From positions 1 through 64,000 of the forward strand of contig DDUU01000034.1 of the NCBI GenBank assembly GCA_002344965.1: a stretch of 64,000 nucleotides of DNA. The letters run 5' to 3'. Position numbers and translations under genes: made by a program. Shown piece after piece: positions 53,781 through 63,433 of the stretch (position 1 is the stretch's first letter; every line of letters starts with the position of its first letter). Under the pieces are notes generated by a model. That model was given only the letters and a program-made list of their open reading frames with translations. It did no database searches and was not told where the DNA came from. The DNA comes from Candidatus Tepidiaquacellales bacterium UBA2330. GTDB taxonomy: Bacteria; Bacteroidota; Ignavibacteria; Tepidaquicellales; Tepidaquicellaceae.

Positions 53781-56700
53781 ATGTTTCAATTAAACAATTT
53801 AATATCCAAAAAAGGAAATTCATCAAAGCATAAAAAAGGTTTTGACTTACCCCTCGTAAGCACTGCTGTCATAGGTTCATTTTACTCAGTTGTATCAAAT
53901 CTATCATGGCAGCAGGGCTTCGGGGATAATCAGAAAAGGAATTCTTATTCAGTATATTCAGCGGTAAGAAAATCCGTATCTCTGTTAATATTTAGTCTGA
54001 CTATTATTTTTTTAACAAGCTTTACGCTTGGATCAGGAAATGAGCAGACTCAGAATTCAGGATTAATGTCAATTTCAAATACGCCGGACTGGACTGTTAA
54101 TTTTGGTTACAGCTTCGGGTCGGCATCTTCACCTGCCGGCGATGTAAACGGCGACGGTTACGATGATGTAATTGTAGGAAAGAAAGAGAACACAACTAAT
54201 TTCACAAATGACGGAAAGGCGTATGTATTTCTCGGCTCAGCATCCGGTCTTGCTGTAACACCTGTTTGGTCTGATATCGGAGCAAATCAGGGATCAGCTT
54301 ACGGGCATAGTCTGTCAAGAGCGGGCGATGTAAACGGTGACGGATATGATGACATTATAATCGGCGAGCCGGGTTACAAAGTCGGAAGCATAAGCAGAGG
54401 AAGAGCTCTGGTTTATTACGGTTCATCTGCCGGACCGTCAGCAACTCCATCATGGACTTATATCGGTACCACAACGGATTTCGGAAGGTCGGTTTCAACA
54501 GCCGGAGATTTAAACGGTGACGGATATGATGACGTAATAGTTGGAATAGCATACGGTGGTTTGGATTCGGCTTCAAACAAGGGAGCAGTATTAGTTTTCT
54601 ACGGCAGCTCTGCGGGATTATCTGCAACTCCAGACTGGCAAAAGGATGGTACTCAGAGCTATGGTCAATTCGGACACAGAGTTTCCACTGCAGGCGATGT
54701 AAACAATGACGGTTATGATGATATAATAGTCGGGGCTCCTGTAAATTCCGGCGCGACAGGACAGGCATTTGTTTTTCTGGGTTCGGTATCAGGATTATCA
54801 AATACACCGGTATGGACAGGAACCGGTGAGTTTTCCAATCAGATTTTTGGTTACAGTGTTTATGATGCGGGTGATGTTAACAATGACGGTTATGATGATA
54901 TTATAATCGGAGCCCCTGATGATAATGCAGGCGGAACGGGAAAAGCTTATGTATATTACGGTAACTCTTCAGGAATATCCGCTTCACCAGAGTGGACTGC
55001 CACAGGTGAGATAAATTCAAATTTCGGACAATGGGCGGCTACAGCCGGTGATTATAACGGAGACGGATTTTCAGATATAATAGTCGGTGCTCCGAATAAT
55101 TCACCTTATGGAAAAGCATATGTTTACAAAGGTTCTACGGCAGGACCTTCAGTAAACAGCGTCTGGACTTCGGAAGGAGATGCAACTTCAGCAGCTTACG
55201 CTATTACAGTCTCCACAGCAGGCGATGTCAATAATGACGGTTATGACGATGTACTTATAACTCCTTATTCACCGAAAGCATTTGTATTTCACGGGGCAGA
55301 CGGCGTACCTCCTAGTTCAAATTATTATGTGCTGTCTGATACCGGAATTTCAGCTGCAAGAAATTTAACCGGCGTGATTATCACTGATTCAAGCGGAGTA
55401 AACGGATCAGCCGGAACAAAGCCAAGATGTTATTTCAAAAGATCAACAGATACAAATACATTCATAGATAATACGAATTCTACCGCAGGATGGAAATATG
55501 TTGAAGCAAACGGCTCAACATCACCTTTTGATTTTACAATAAATTACTCACTTCTGAGCGGAGGAAACGGTATCATTGCAAATGATATTGTTCAGTATTT
55601 TGTAGTAGCTCAGGATCTTGCTCCGGTTCCGAATGTTGTTATTGATAAGGGAACATTTGCTGCAGTACCTACAAGCGTAAATCTTACATCATCAGCATTC
55701 CCAATAGGAAATCCTTTGAATTCATACCGGATTCATCCGGTAATAGTAACGGGAGCTTTAACCGGAAACGGCAGTTACGCAAATTTATCCGGTGCATTTA
55801 ATGCAATTAACGCTAATAGTCATACAGGCGCAGACATTACAGTATTGATAATGGGAAATACAACCGAACCGATTAGCGGCGCAATAATCGGAAATAACGG
55901 ATGGAATACGTTATTAATTAAACCGGATGGCAACGAACCAAGGACAGTGTCAGCGGCAGCATCACCCGGTAATCCGCTAATAAGATTATTAGGATCAAGA
56001 AATGTAACAATTGACGGACTGAACTCCAATGGAAACTCTCTGACAATTTCAAATACTCAAGTATCAGGTACTCAAGCTACAAGTACAATTTTTCTGGATG
56101 CAGGCGCATCTGACAATACAATAACAAGATGTACCATTCTCGGATCAAGTCAGACTTATTCTCCTACCATTGGAGGAACAATAGTATTATGGCCGTATCT
56201 TTCATCTACAGGAAATGTTATTTCCTATTGTGACATTGGACCCGCAGGTTCAGTTTTGCCTAATACATCAATATACATTCAGGGCAATGTTTTAAATAGT
56301 CATAGTAATGATACAATAAAGAATTGTAACATATATGATTATTATTCTACTTTTAGACCAAGCGCAGGAGTTTATATAGGTCCGTACACTACAAATATTG
56401 CTGTAAAAGACAATAAATTTTATCAGACCGCAACAAGAAGTTCAGCTAATCCCGGCACTACTCATTCTGCGATTCGAATTGAAAATAATTCGGGGAATAA
56501 TTATCTGGTTTCAGGAAACACAATAGGTTATTCTTCTTCAAACGGAACAGGAAACTATACACTTGTCGGATACGGTGGTTTTAATTTTTATCCTATATAC
56601 CTTAGCGTTGGAAATACCGGGACTACAAATGTTCAGGGAAATATTATTCAGAATATCAATTACACATTACAGCAGCAAAGTCAGACATTTAATGCAATTG

Positions 56701-59700
56701 ATATAGCATCTGGAAGAGTCAACGCCGGCAATCTTTCTCCGAATCTTATCGGAAGCATGTCATCAGCCGGAAATATTACAATTACAGGAAGCACCGGCTT
56801 AATGGATAATTTCGGAATTCGCTGCGCAGGTACGGGAAACAAAAATGTAAGTAATAATTTAATCGGAGGAATAACGCTTTCGAAGATAAGTGATTTCACT
56901 CAGTTCAAATTTACCGCAATAGGTAATTTGTCTGCAGATACTTTTACATGTCAGAACAATGTAATAGGCGGAAACATTGATAATTCTATCAGAACATCAT
57001 ATAATGTTGAAGGCAGTTTAGATTTGACCGGTATATCAAGCATCAGCGGGACTTCAATAATTACAAACAACTACGTTCAAAACCTGAATGTAAATTCAGG
57101 CGGCTCGGGAGGTTCTGTTATGACTTTGACCGGAATTTTATTGACTTCAAATGCGGCTAATAACCTGATTTCGCAAAATCTTATTCATTCATCGGGGATC
57201 ACAGGCACGACAAGTAATTCAAATGTAGTAAACGGCATTAGAGTTAATTCTGTATCCGGTTCAGCTACAGTTGAAAAAAATCTTATACATTCTCTGACTT
57301 CAGCAGCGGTTAATAATTCAGTCAACGGAATTCTTGCATCCGCCGGTTCATCAACATTTAAAAATAATTTTATAAGATTAGGAATAAACAATTCGGGTAA
57401 TGGACTGAACGTTGGTGTACCTTTCAAAGGAATAAGTGAAACAGGCGGTACAAATAAATTTTATTTCAATAGTGTATATATCGGCGGAAGTCCGACTACA
57501 GGCAATTCAAATACATTCGGATTTCAGAGTACTGTAATCAATAATACAAGAAATTATTACAATAATATTTTTTATAATGCGAGGTCAAACAACGGCTCGA
57601 ACGGAAAACATTATTCCATAAGCGTCGGCGGTACATCACAAAATCCTGCAGGTCTTAATTGCAACTACAATATTTTATATTCAATTGGCAACGGAAGTGT
57701 CTTAGGATTTTTTAACAGCACAGACAGACCAACGCTGGCTTCTTGGCTGTCTGCTACCGGAAAGGACAGTAACAGCGTGTTCGGTAATCCGCAATTTATA
57801 AATCCTGACGGCGATTCGTCTTCTCTTGATTTGCATATCGGAATAAATCCGTCTGCCGTTGAAAGCAGAGGAATTGCCATAGCTGAAGTAACCGACGACT
57901 ATGACGGTGAAATACGGTCATCATTATCACCAACTGACATAGGCGCTGACGCCGGAAATTTTGTCAGCTCTGATATAGATGCTCCTGTTATACTATACAG
58001 TTTACTGACAGACGGTTCCAGTGTTGTTTCCAGAAATTTTACGGGAGTAATTATAACAGACTCGAGCGGAGTTAATGTAAGCATAGGACTTCGGCCCAGA
58101 TGTTATTATAAAAGATACTCAGATGCAAATACATTCAATGATAATACAAACAGCACTCCGGGCTGGAAATATTCCGAAGCAACAGGAACCAGTTCGCCTT
58201 TCGATTTTAATATTAACTACTCTTTATTAAATGGAGGAAGCGTCGCAACAGGCGATACAATACAGTATTTTGTTATTGCACAGGATCTGAATTTTAATCC
58301 AAACCTTTCAATAAATTCCGGAATATTCTACAGTATTCCGTCCGGCGTAGATCTTACTTCAGCAGCTTTTCCGGTAACAGGAATTATAAACTCATATACA
58401 CTTGCTGCAATAAATGTATCCGGCGCAGTAACCGGAAACGGAGTTTATACAAATCTTACTTCGGCTTTTGCAGCAATTAATTCAGGTAGTCAGTCAGGTG
58501 CAGATATACTTATCAGTGTTAACGGAAACACAACTGAAACAGGAGCGACGCTTAACAGCGGCGACTGGAATTCACTTACAATTTCACCTGATGGAGGAAC
58601 GGCAAAAACAATTTCCGGCACAGTAAACGGAAATGCATTAATCAGATTAAACGGAGCTGATAATGTTACAATTGACGGACTTAACTCAGGAGGAAACTCA
58701 CTGACTATTTCGAATACTTCAACATCTTCCATTACAGGAACAAGCACTTTAAACCTGATTGGAGATGCAAGCAGCAATAAAATTACAAACTGCACAATAC
58801 TCGGATCTTCAACAACTCTTGCCGGAAGCGCAGGAGGGACAGTTACATTCGGAACCGGAAATTCAACAGGTAATGATAATAATGTTGTTTCTTTTTGTAA
58901 TATTGGTCCTGCAGGCACAAACCTTCCTTCAAAAGCTGTTTCATTTCTGGGAAGTTTATCTGCGTCAGTTTATAACAATGGAGATACAATCCGAAACTGT
59001 AATATCTACGATTATTTTTCCGCGACAATAAACTCTTCAGGAATAAATATCCTGAGCGGGAATACAGACATTAGTGTTCTTGATAATAAATTTTATCAGA
59101 CCGCAGCGAGAACACAAACTTCCGGAATGCAGCACTTTGCAGTCTCGGTTGATTTTATTCTGGGTAATGATTTTAAAATAACAAGAAATACTATCGGATA
59201 TTCTGCATCTGACGGAGCCGGAGTATATTCTTTTGCAGGCGTTGCAAATTCAAAATTTATTCCTGTATTTCTTAACACAGGCGCTGTTAGCCCGACAAGC
59301 GTTCAGGGAAACACAATTGCAGGAATCTCTATGTCCGGCTCTGTAAGCGGTACCGGAACAGTTTCGCCTTTTATAGGAATTTATTGTGCATCAGGATTGG
59401 TAAACATAGGAAACGACTCCGGAAATACAATAGGAAATCTTTCAGAATTAAACAGCATTGCATTTACTTCAAGTTCAACTTCGAATTCTGAAATTTCCGG
59501 AATTTATATTATCAGCTCTTCGGGTATCAATACAAGCAACAATGTAATAGCTGGTATTTCTGCGGCAAATTCTTCAACAGGCGCATCAAGCATTTATTTG
59601 ATAAGAAGTACATCAACCGGTAACTGGACTTGTGAAAATAATGTAATTGGAGGGACAATTGCGAATTCAATTCAGTCAACTTCAGCTTCAATATTTACAA

Positions 59701-62700
59701 CTTTGAATGGAATATATAACAATGGCAGAGCTTCGACAATATCAGGAAATACTTTAAGAAATATGACAATGGCGGCAGGGCTTAACCCGATGGCAGGGAT
59801 AGTTATTTCCTCAGGTAATTATACTCATAATGTATCACAAAATACCGTATATGCTTTAAGTAATTCTAATACAACACAGTCCACATTTGTATCAGGAATA
59901 ATGTTTTCCAACGGAAGCAGCTCAAGTGTAATAGAAAGAAACAATATACATTCATTGTCTGCATTCTCCGCTTCTTCAATGGTTTATGGGATATATGCAC
60001 AGACAGGTGTGGCAACTTATAAAAATAATATGATTCGACTTGGAATTAATCAAGCAGGAACAGGAGTCAATACAGGTTTAAGCGTTATCGGTATATATGA
60101 AACCGGCGGAACAAACAATTTTTATTTTAACAGTGTGTATATTGGCGGAAACCCTGTGTCAAATAACGTCACAACTTTTGCTTTCAGAAGTATAGTCACT
60201 ACAGTTACAAGAAATTACATTAACAATATTTTCTTTAATGCACGCTCTAACAGCAGCGGAGCAGGAAAGCATTTTGCAATTTCACTTGCCGGATCATCTC
60301 CACTGCCTGCAGGCTGCACAAGTAATTACAATATTCTTTATGCAACCGGAAACGGAAGTGTGCTTGGATTTTATAACAACGTTGACAGAACAACTCTTGG
60401 TGCATGGAAGACTGCAACAGGACTTGACACAAACAGCATTTCTGCAGATCCGGTATATAAAAATCCGACAGGAAATTCTGCTGATGTCAATCTTCATATA
60501 GGAACTTTCCCTACGCCAGCTGAAAATGCCGGAGTTCTGATTCCTTCAGTGATTGATGATTTTGAAGGTGAACTGCGTTCAGATTTATCTCCGACAGACA
60601 TAGGTGCTGACGCAGGAAATTTCATTAATATAGATATTAATCCCATGACAATTTCCTATACTCCGCTCGTAAATGATTCAGTTCAGTCAGCAATAAATTT
60701 TTCAGGAGTTATAATTTCTGATTCAGACGGTGTTGCAGTAAGCGGAAATCTCCGTCCAAGAGTTTATTTCAAAAAGAAAAACGATGTGAATGTTTTTAAT
60801 GACAATACAAGTGCAACAGCCGGCTGGAAATATTCTGCGTCAAACGGAACTGCTTCGCCTTTTGATTTCACAATGGATCTTACAAAGCTTAATTCAGCGC
60901 CGTCAGTTAATGATACCATACAATATTTTGTAGTAGCTCAGGATATGGCGCCGACTCCTCATATATTTTCAAACACTGTAACGTTTGCGGAATATCCGGC
61001 AAGTACAGAGCTTACTTCAGCTGCGTTTCCTGTAACCGGAGCACCGAATTTCTTCAGACTGCTGAAAGCGCCGCTTAACGGGGACTATATAGTTGGACTA
61101 AATTTATTTAACCGAATTTCCGGAAAGAATATAACTTTTGAAAAAAGCAAAAGGATAGCAATGAAGGAAATTCTTGTACCAGAAGGTGAAGGAATAAATG
61201 GTGCAGTAATAAATAAAATCACTGAAACTGAAGATGAAATTTTTATTCCTGTCGAAAACGGAAAAACTTATGAAGGACCGCTTAGTATTAAGCGCACAGA
61301 TAATCCTGAACTGGATGCGCAGGCATTGTCAGGTGTTTATGCAAATATTACAGAAGCTGTAAACGATTTGAAAACATGGGGATCAAGCGGACCTGTGAGA
61401 TTTCTGCTGAATGACAATTCATATACATCCGAGACTCTTCCGATTTCAATAACGCCATGGACAGGCGCTTCATCTGTGAATACTCTTACTATAAAGCCGA
61501 ACGACGGAGTTACATCAGAAATATCCGGGACCAATTCAACCGCTATATTTGACATTAACAACGGAGATTACTTTTTTATAGACGGTTCAAATACCGAAGG
61601 AGGAAATACAAAGGATCTGACAATCAGGAACACTTCAAATTCAGCTTTAAGATTTATAAATGACGCAACGAATAACATAATCAAGAATTCAATTTTAAAA
61701 TCTTCCTTCATGGTTGTTTTATTTTCCACAACTACAGGTACAACCGGAAATGACAATAACTTAATTCAGAATAATGATATCACCGGAAGCACATTAACTT
61801 GCGGTTTTGGTATTGTGAATACCGGAACCGGAACAACATCTGACAGAAAAAATTCAGGAATAGAAATAATCGGAAACCGCATATACAATTTCACTACAAG
61901 AGGAATACAGGACAACGGAAATTCAGCGGGAATAATATATCGAAGCAATGAATTCTTTCAGACCTCACCGCAAAGCACCTGCATTCCGTTACACATTACT
62001 TCAAATACTATTGAAGGGTTTATATTTGATAAAAATAAAATTCATGATATGATGGTTTCAGCATTTGGCGGAGCATACGGAATATGGATTCAGAATCTTG
62101 CTGCCGCAAGCACCGGTGAGATTACAAATAATTTTATTTTACTAAACTCAAACGTTCAAAACTCGGGAATAGGTATCTATGACCAGAGTTCCGTGAATCT
62201 AAATATTTATCACAACACAATTGTTATCAGCGGAAATGTAACCGGTAATCAGGAGTCAATCGGTTATTACAGAAATACAGGCAGCACTGTAAATCTTAAA
62301 AACAATATCATTATAAATACAAGAACAGGAAGCACTGCAACAAACTATGTTATCAGAAATCACGGAAATCTTTCACTTCTGAATTCAGACAACAATGATC
62401 TGTTAAATTCCGGAATAGGGAACAATGTGTTTGCATTTGACGGCACAGCGCACCGAAACAATCTTAATGAATGGAAAACCGCTACCGGTAAAGATTCAAA
62501 CAGCATTTCTGCTGACCCGATATTCATAAGCAGCACAGATCTTCACATTGATTCGCTGCAGAATTCTCCGGTCAGTAATGCCGGAACATTCATTACCGGC
62601 GTTACGCACGATATTGACGGGAACTTAAGGGATACTTTGTCACCGGATATCGGCGCAGATGAATTCAATATACCTTCAGCGGCAGGAACATTAAATCTTA

Positions 62701-63233
62701 CAATGATAATGGAAGGTTTTTATAATTCTTCTGCAAACAGTATGTCAATGAATGATACCGTAACGGTTTATCTGAGAAACGCCTCTTCACCTTATGCTGT
62801 TATTGATTCAGCTAAGGGTATTATAGATGCAAATACATTTACCGGTTCATTTACAATTACTAACGCTGCAACGGGAAATTATTTCATACAGACCCGACAC
62901 AGAAATACAATAGAAACCTGGTCCGGCTCAGCAGTTAATTATATATCCGGCTCAACGATAAATTATGATTTCACTTATGCAGCTGCGCAGGCGTTTGGAA
63001 ACAATATCCTGCAGATAGATTCCTCGCCTTTGAGATTCGGAATATACAGCGGCGACGTAAATCAGGATGGTGTTGTAGATCTTGCAGACGGAAGCCAGAT
63101 TGATAATGACGCATTGAATTTTGCCTCGGGTTATCTGTCCACGGACGTAAACGGCGACAATGTAACTGACCTTGCAGACGCAGTGTTTGCGGATAATAAC
63201 GGGTTTAATTTTGTAGGGAAAATAACGCCATAA
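53781..63233 (+). CDS. Giant secreted FG-GAP propeller and beta-helix repeat protein with dockerin-like C-terminal module
   Basis: The 3,150-residue protein has a polar N-terminus of about 65 residues, a hydrophobic signal segment (about 70-88), and seven FG-GAP repeats (about 115-500) for one seven-bladed propeller. Three large units follow. Each starts with a domain bearing IITDSSGV, RPRCYFKR-like and IQYFVVAQD motifs (DNA about 55330, 58000 and 60670), and the first two continue into right-handed parallel beta-helices with TIDGLNSxGNSLTISN. Unit length is about 2.66 kb (888-890 residues); the third carries an inserted domain and a shorter helix. The shared C-terminal module (about 2970-3150) shows GFYNSSAN, RHRNTIETWS, DVNQDGVVDLAD and DVNGDNVTDLAD, ending FVGKITP. 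A long surface adhesin or fibre is likely. Confidence 0.87.
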   Translation: MFQLNNLISKKGNSSKHKKGFDLPLVSTAVIGSFYSVVSNLSWQQGFGDNQKRNSYSVYSAVRKSVSLLIFSLTIIFLTSFTLGSGNEQTQNSGLMSISNTPDWTVNFGYSFGSASSPAGDVNGDGYDDVIVGKKENTTNFTNDGKAYVFLGSASGLAVTPVWSDIGANQGSAYGHSLSRAGDVNGDGYDDIIIGEPGYKVGSISRGRALVYYGSSAGPSATPSWTYIGTTTDFGRSVSTAGDLNGDGYDDVIVGIAYGGLDSASNKGAVLVFYGSSAGLSATPDWQKDGTQSYGQFGHRVSTAGDVNNDGYDDIIVGAPVNSGATGQAFVFLGSVSGLSNTPVWTGTGEFSNQIFGYSVYDAGDVNNDGYDDIIIGAPDDNAGGTGKAYVYYGNSSGISASPEWTATGEINSNFGQWAATAGDYNGDGFSDIIVGAPNNSPYGKAYVYKGSTAGPSVNSVWTSEGDATSAAYAITVSTAGDVNNDGYDDVLITPYSPKAFVFHGADGVPPSSNYYVLSDTGISAARNLTGVIITDSSGVNGSAGTKPRCYFKRSTDTNTFIDNTNSTAGWKYVEANGSTSPFDFTINYSLLSGGNGIIANDIVQYFVVAQDLAPVPNVVIDKGTFAAVPTSVNLTSSAFPIGNPLNSYRIHPVIVTGALTGNGSYANLSGAFNAINANSHTGADITVLIMGNTTEPISGAIIGNNGWNTLLIKPDGNEPRTVSAAASPGNPLIRLLGSRNVTIDGLNSNGNSLTISNTQVSGTQATSTIFLDAGASDNTITRCTILGSSQTYSPTIGGTIVLWPYLSSTGNVISYCDIGPAGSVLPNTSIYIQGNVLNSHSNDTIKNCNIYDYYSTFRPSAGVYIGPYTTNIAVKDNKFYQTATRSSANPGTTHSAIRIENNSGNNYLVSGNTIGYSSSNGTGNYTLVGYGGFNFYPIYLSVGNTGTTNVQGNIIQNINYTLQQQSQTFNAIDIASGRVNAGNLSPNLIGSMSSAGNITITGSTGLMDNFGIRCAGTGNKNVSNNLIGGITLSKISDFTQFKFTAIGNLSADTFTCQNNVIGGNIDNSIRTSYNVEGSLDLTGISSISGTSIITNNYVQNLNVNSGGSGGSVMTLTGILLTSNAANNLISQNLIHSSGITGTTSNSNVVNGIRVNSVSGSATVEKNLIHSLTSAAVNNSVNGILASAGSSTFKNNFIRLGINNSGNGLNVGVPFKGISETGGTNKFYFNSVYIGGSPTTGNSNTFGFQSTVINNTRNYYNNIFYNARSNNGSNGKHYSISVGGTSQNPAGLNCNYNILYSIGNGSVLGFFNSTDRPTLASWLSATGKDSNSVFGNPQFINPDGDSSSLDLHIGINPSAVESRGIAIAEVTDDYDGEIRSSLSPTDIGADAGNFVSSDIDAPVILYSLLTDGSSVVSRNFTGVIITDSSGVNVSIGLRPRCYYKRYSDANTFNDNTNSTPGWKYSEATGTSSPFDFNINYSLLNGGSVATGDTIQYFVIAQDLNFNPNLSINSGIFYSIPSGVDLTSAAFPVTGIINSYTLAAINVSGAVTGNGVYTNLTSAFAAINSGSQSGADILISVNGNTTETGATLNSGDWNSLTISPDGGTAKTISGTVNGNALIRLNGADNVTIDGLNSGGNSLTISNTSTSSITGTSTLNLIGDASSNKITNCTILGSSTTLAGSAGGTVTFGTGNSTGNDNNVVSFCNIGPAGTNLPSKAVSFLGSLSASVYNNGDTIRNCNIYDYFSATINSSGINILSGNTDISVLDNKFYQTAARTQTSGMQHFAVSVDFILGNDFKITRNTIGYSASDGAGVYSFAGVANSKFIPVFLNTGAVSPTSVQGNTIAGISMSGSVSGTGTVSPFIGIYCASGLVNIGNDSGNTIGNLSELNSIAFTSSSTSNSEISGIYIISSSGINTSNNVIAGISAANSSTGASSIYLIRSTSTGNWTCENNVIGGTIANSIQSTSASIFTTLNGIYNNGRASTISGNTLRNMTMAAGLNPMAGIVISSGNYTHNVSQNTVYALSNSNTTQSTFVSGIMFSNGSSSSVIERNNIHSLSAFSASSMVYGIYAQTGVATYKNNMIRLGINQAGTGVNTGLSVIGIYETGGTNNFYFNSVYIGGNPVSNNVTTFAFRSIVTTVTRNYINNIFFNARSNSSGAGKHFAISLAGSSPLPAGCTSNYNILYATGNGSVLGFYNNVDRTTLGAWKTATGLDTNSISADPVYKNPTGNSADVNLHIGTFPTPAENAGVLIPSVIDDFEGELRSDLSPTDIGADAGNFINIDINPMTISYTPLVNDSVQSAINFSGVIISDSDGVAVSGNLRPRVYFKKKNDVNVFNDNTSATAGWKYSASNGTASPFDFTMDLTKLNSAPSVNDTIQYFVVAQDMAPTPHIFSNTVTFAEYPASTELTSAAFPVTGAPNFFRLLKAPLNGDYIVGLNLFNRISGKNITFEKSKRIAMKEILVPEGEGINGAVINKITETEDEIFIPVENGKTYEGPLSIKRTDNPELDAQALSGVYANITEAVNDLKTWGSSGPVRFLLNDNSYTSETLPISITPWTGASSVNTLTIKPNDGVTSEISGTNSTAIFDINNGDYFFIDGSNTEGGNTKDLTIRNTSNSALRFINDATNNIIKNSILKSSFMVVLFSTTTGTTGNDNNLIQNNDITGSTLTCGFGIVNTGTGTTSDRKNSGIEIIGNRIYNFTTRGIQDNGNSAGIIYRSNEFFQTSPQSTCIPLHITSNTIEGFIFDKNKIHDMMVSAFGGAYGIWIQNLAAASTGEITNNFILLNSNVQNSGIGIYDQSSVNLNIYHNTIVISGNVTGNQESIGYYRNTGSTVNLKNNIIINTRTGSTATNYVIRNHGNLSLLNSDNNDLLNSGIGNNVFAFDGTAHRNNLNEWKTATGKDSNSISADPIFISSTDLHIDSLQNSPVSNAGTFITGVTHDIDGNLRDTLSPDIGADEFNIPSAAGTLNLTMIMEGFYNSSANSMSMNDTVTVYLRNASSPYAVIDSAKGIIDANTFTGSFTITNAATGNYFIQTRHRNTIETWSGSAVNYISGSTINYDFTYAAAQAFGNNILQIDSSPLRFGIYSGDVNQDGVVDLADGSQIDNDALNFASGYLSTDVNGDNVTDLADAVFADNNGFNFVGKITP

Positions 63234-63242
63234 AGCAATTAC

Positions 63243-63335
63243 AAATTACAAATTACAAATGACTAATAAGAAGCATTGAATTTCGAATTATAAAATATGC
63301 AGGTAATAAAAATTAGTATTTGTAATTTGTAATTT
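63243..63335. repeat. 18-bp inverted repeat in the 3' flank of the giant gene
   Basis: AAATTACAAATTACAAAT (63243-63260) is matched by its exact reverse complement at 63318-63335. The left arm is part of a word series shared with the 3' flank at 39494. The CCGCAGGC-type terminator of other convergent ends is absent here; a degraded version may be at 63349-63365. Confidence 0.75.
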
Positions 63336-63433
63336 AAAATTAATTCATCAGGTTTTAGCCAGCAGCTGACATTTCAAAAGAAAATTTTTTAAAACCAGAA
63401 TTATTATTGTAATTTGTAATTTGAATTTACACT

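Noticed and set aside
15981..63233. T9SS type A sorting tails on the seven large proteins
   Set aside because: None ends with the NPFNP-containing type A domain seen in the gene at 289; the shared end is the dockerin-like module.
15981..63233. A cellulosome with scaffoldin
   Set aside because: No cohesin-like domain, carbohydrate-active enzyme or scaffoldin is visible in the window, so this cannot be claimed.
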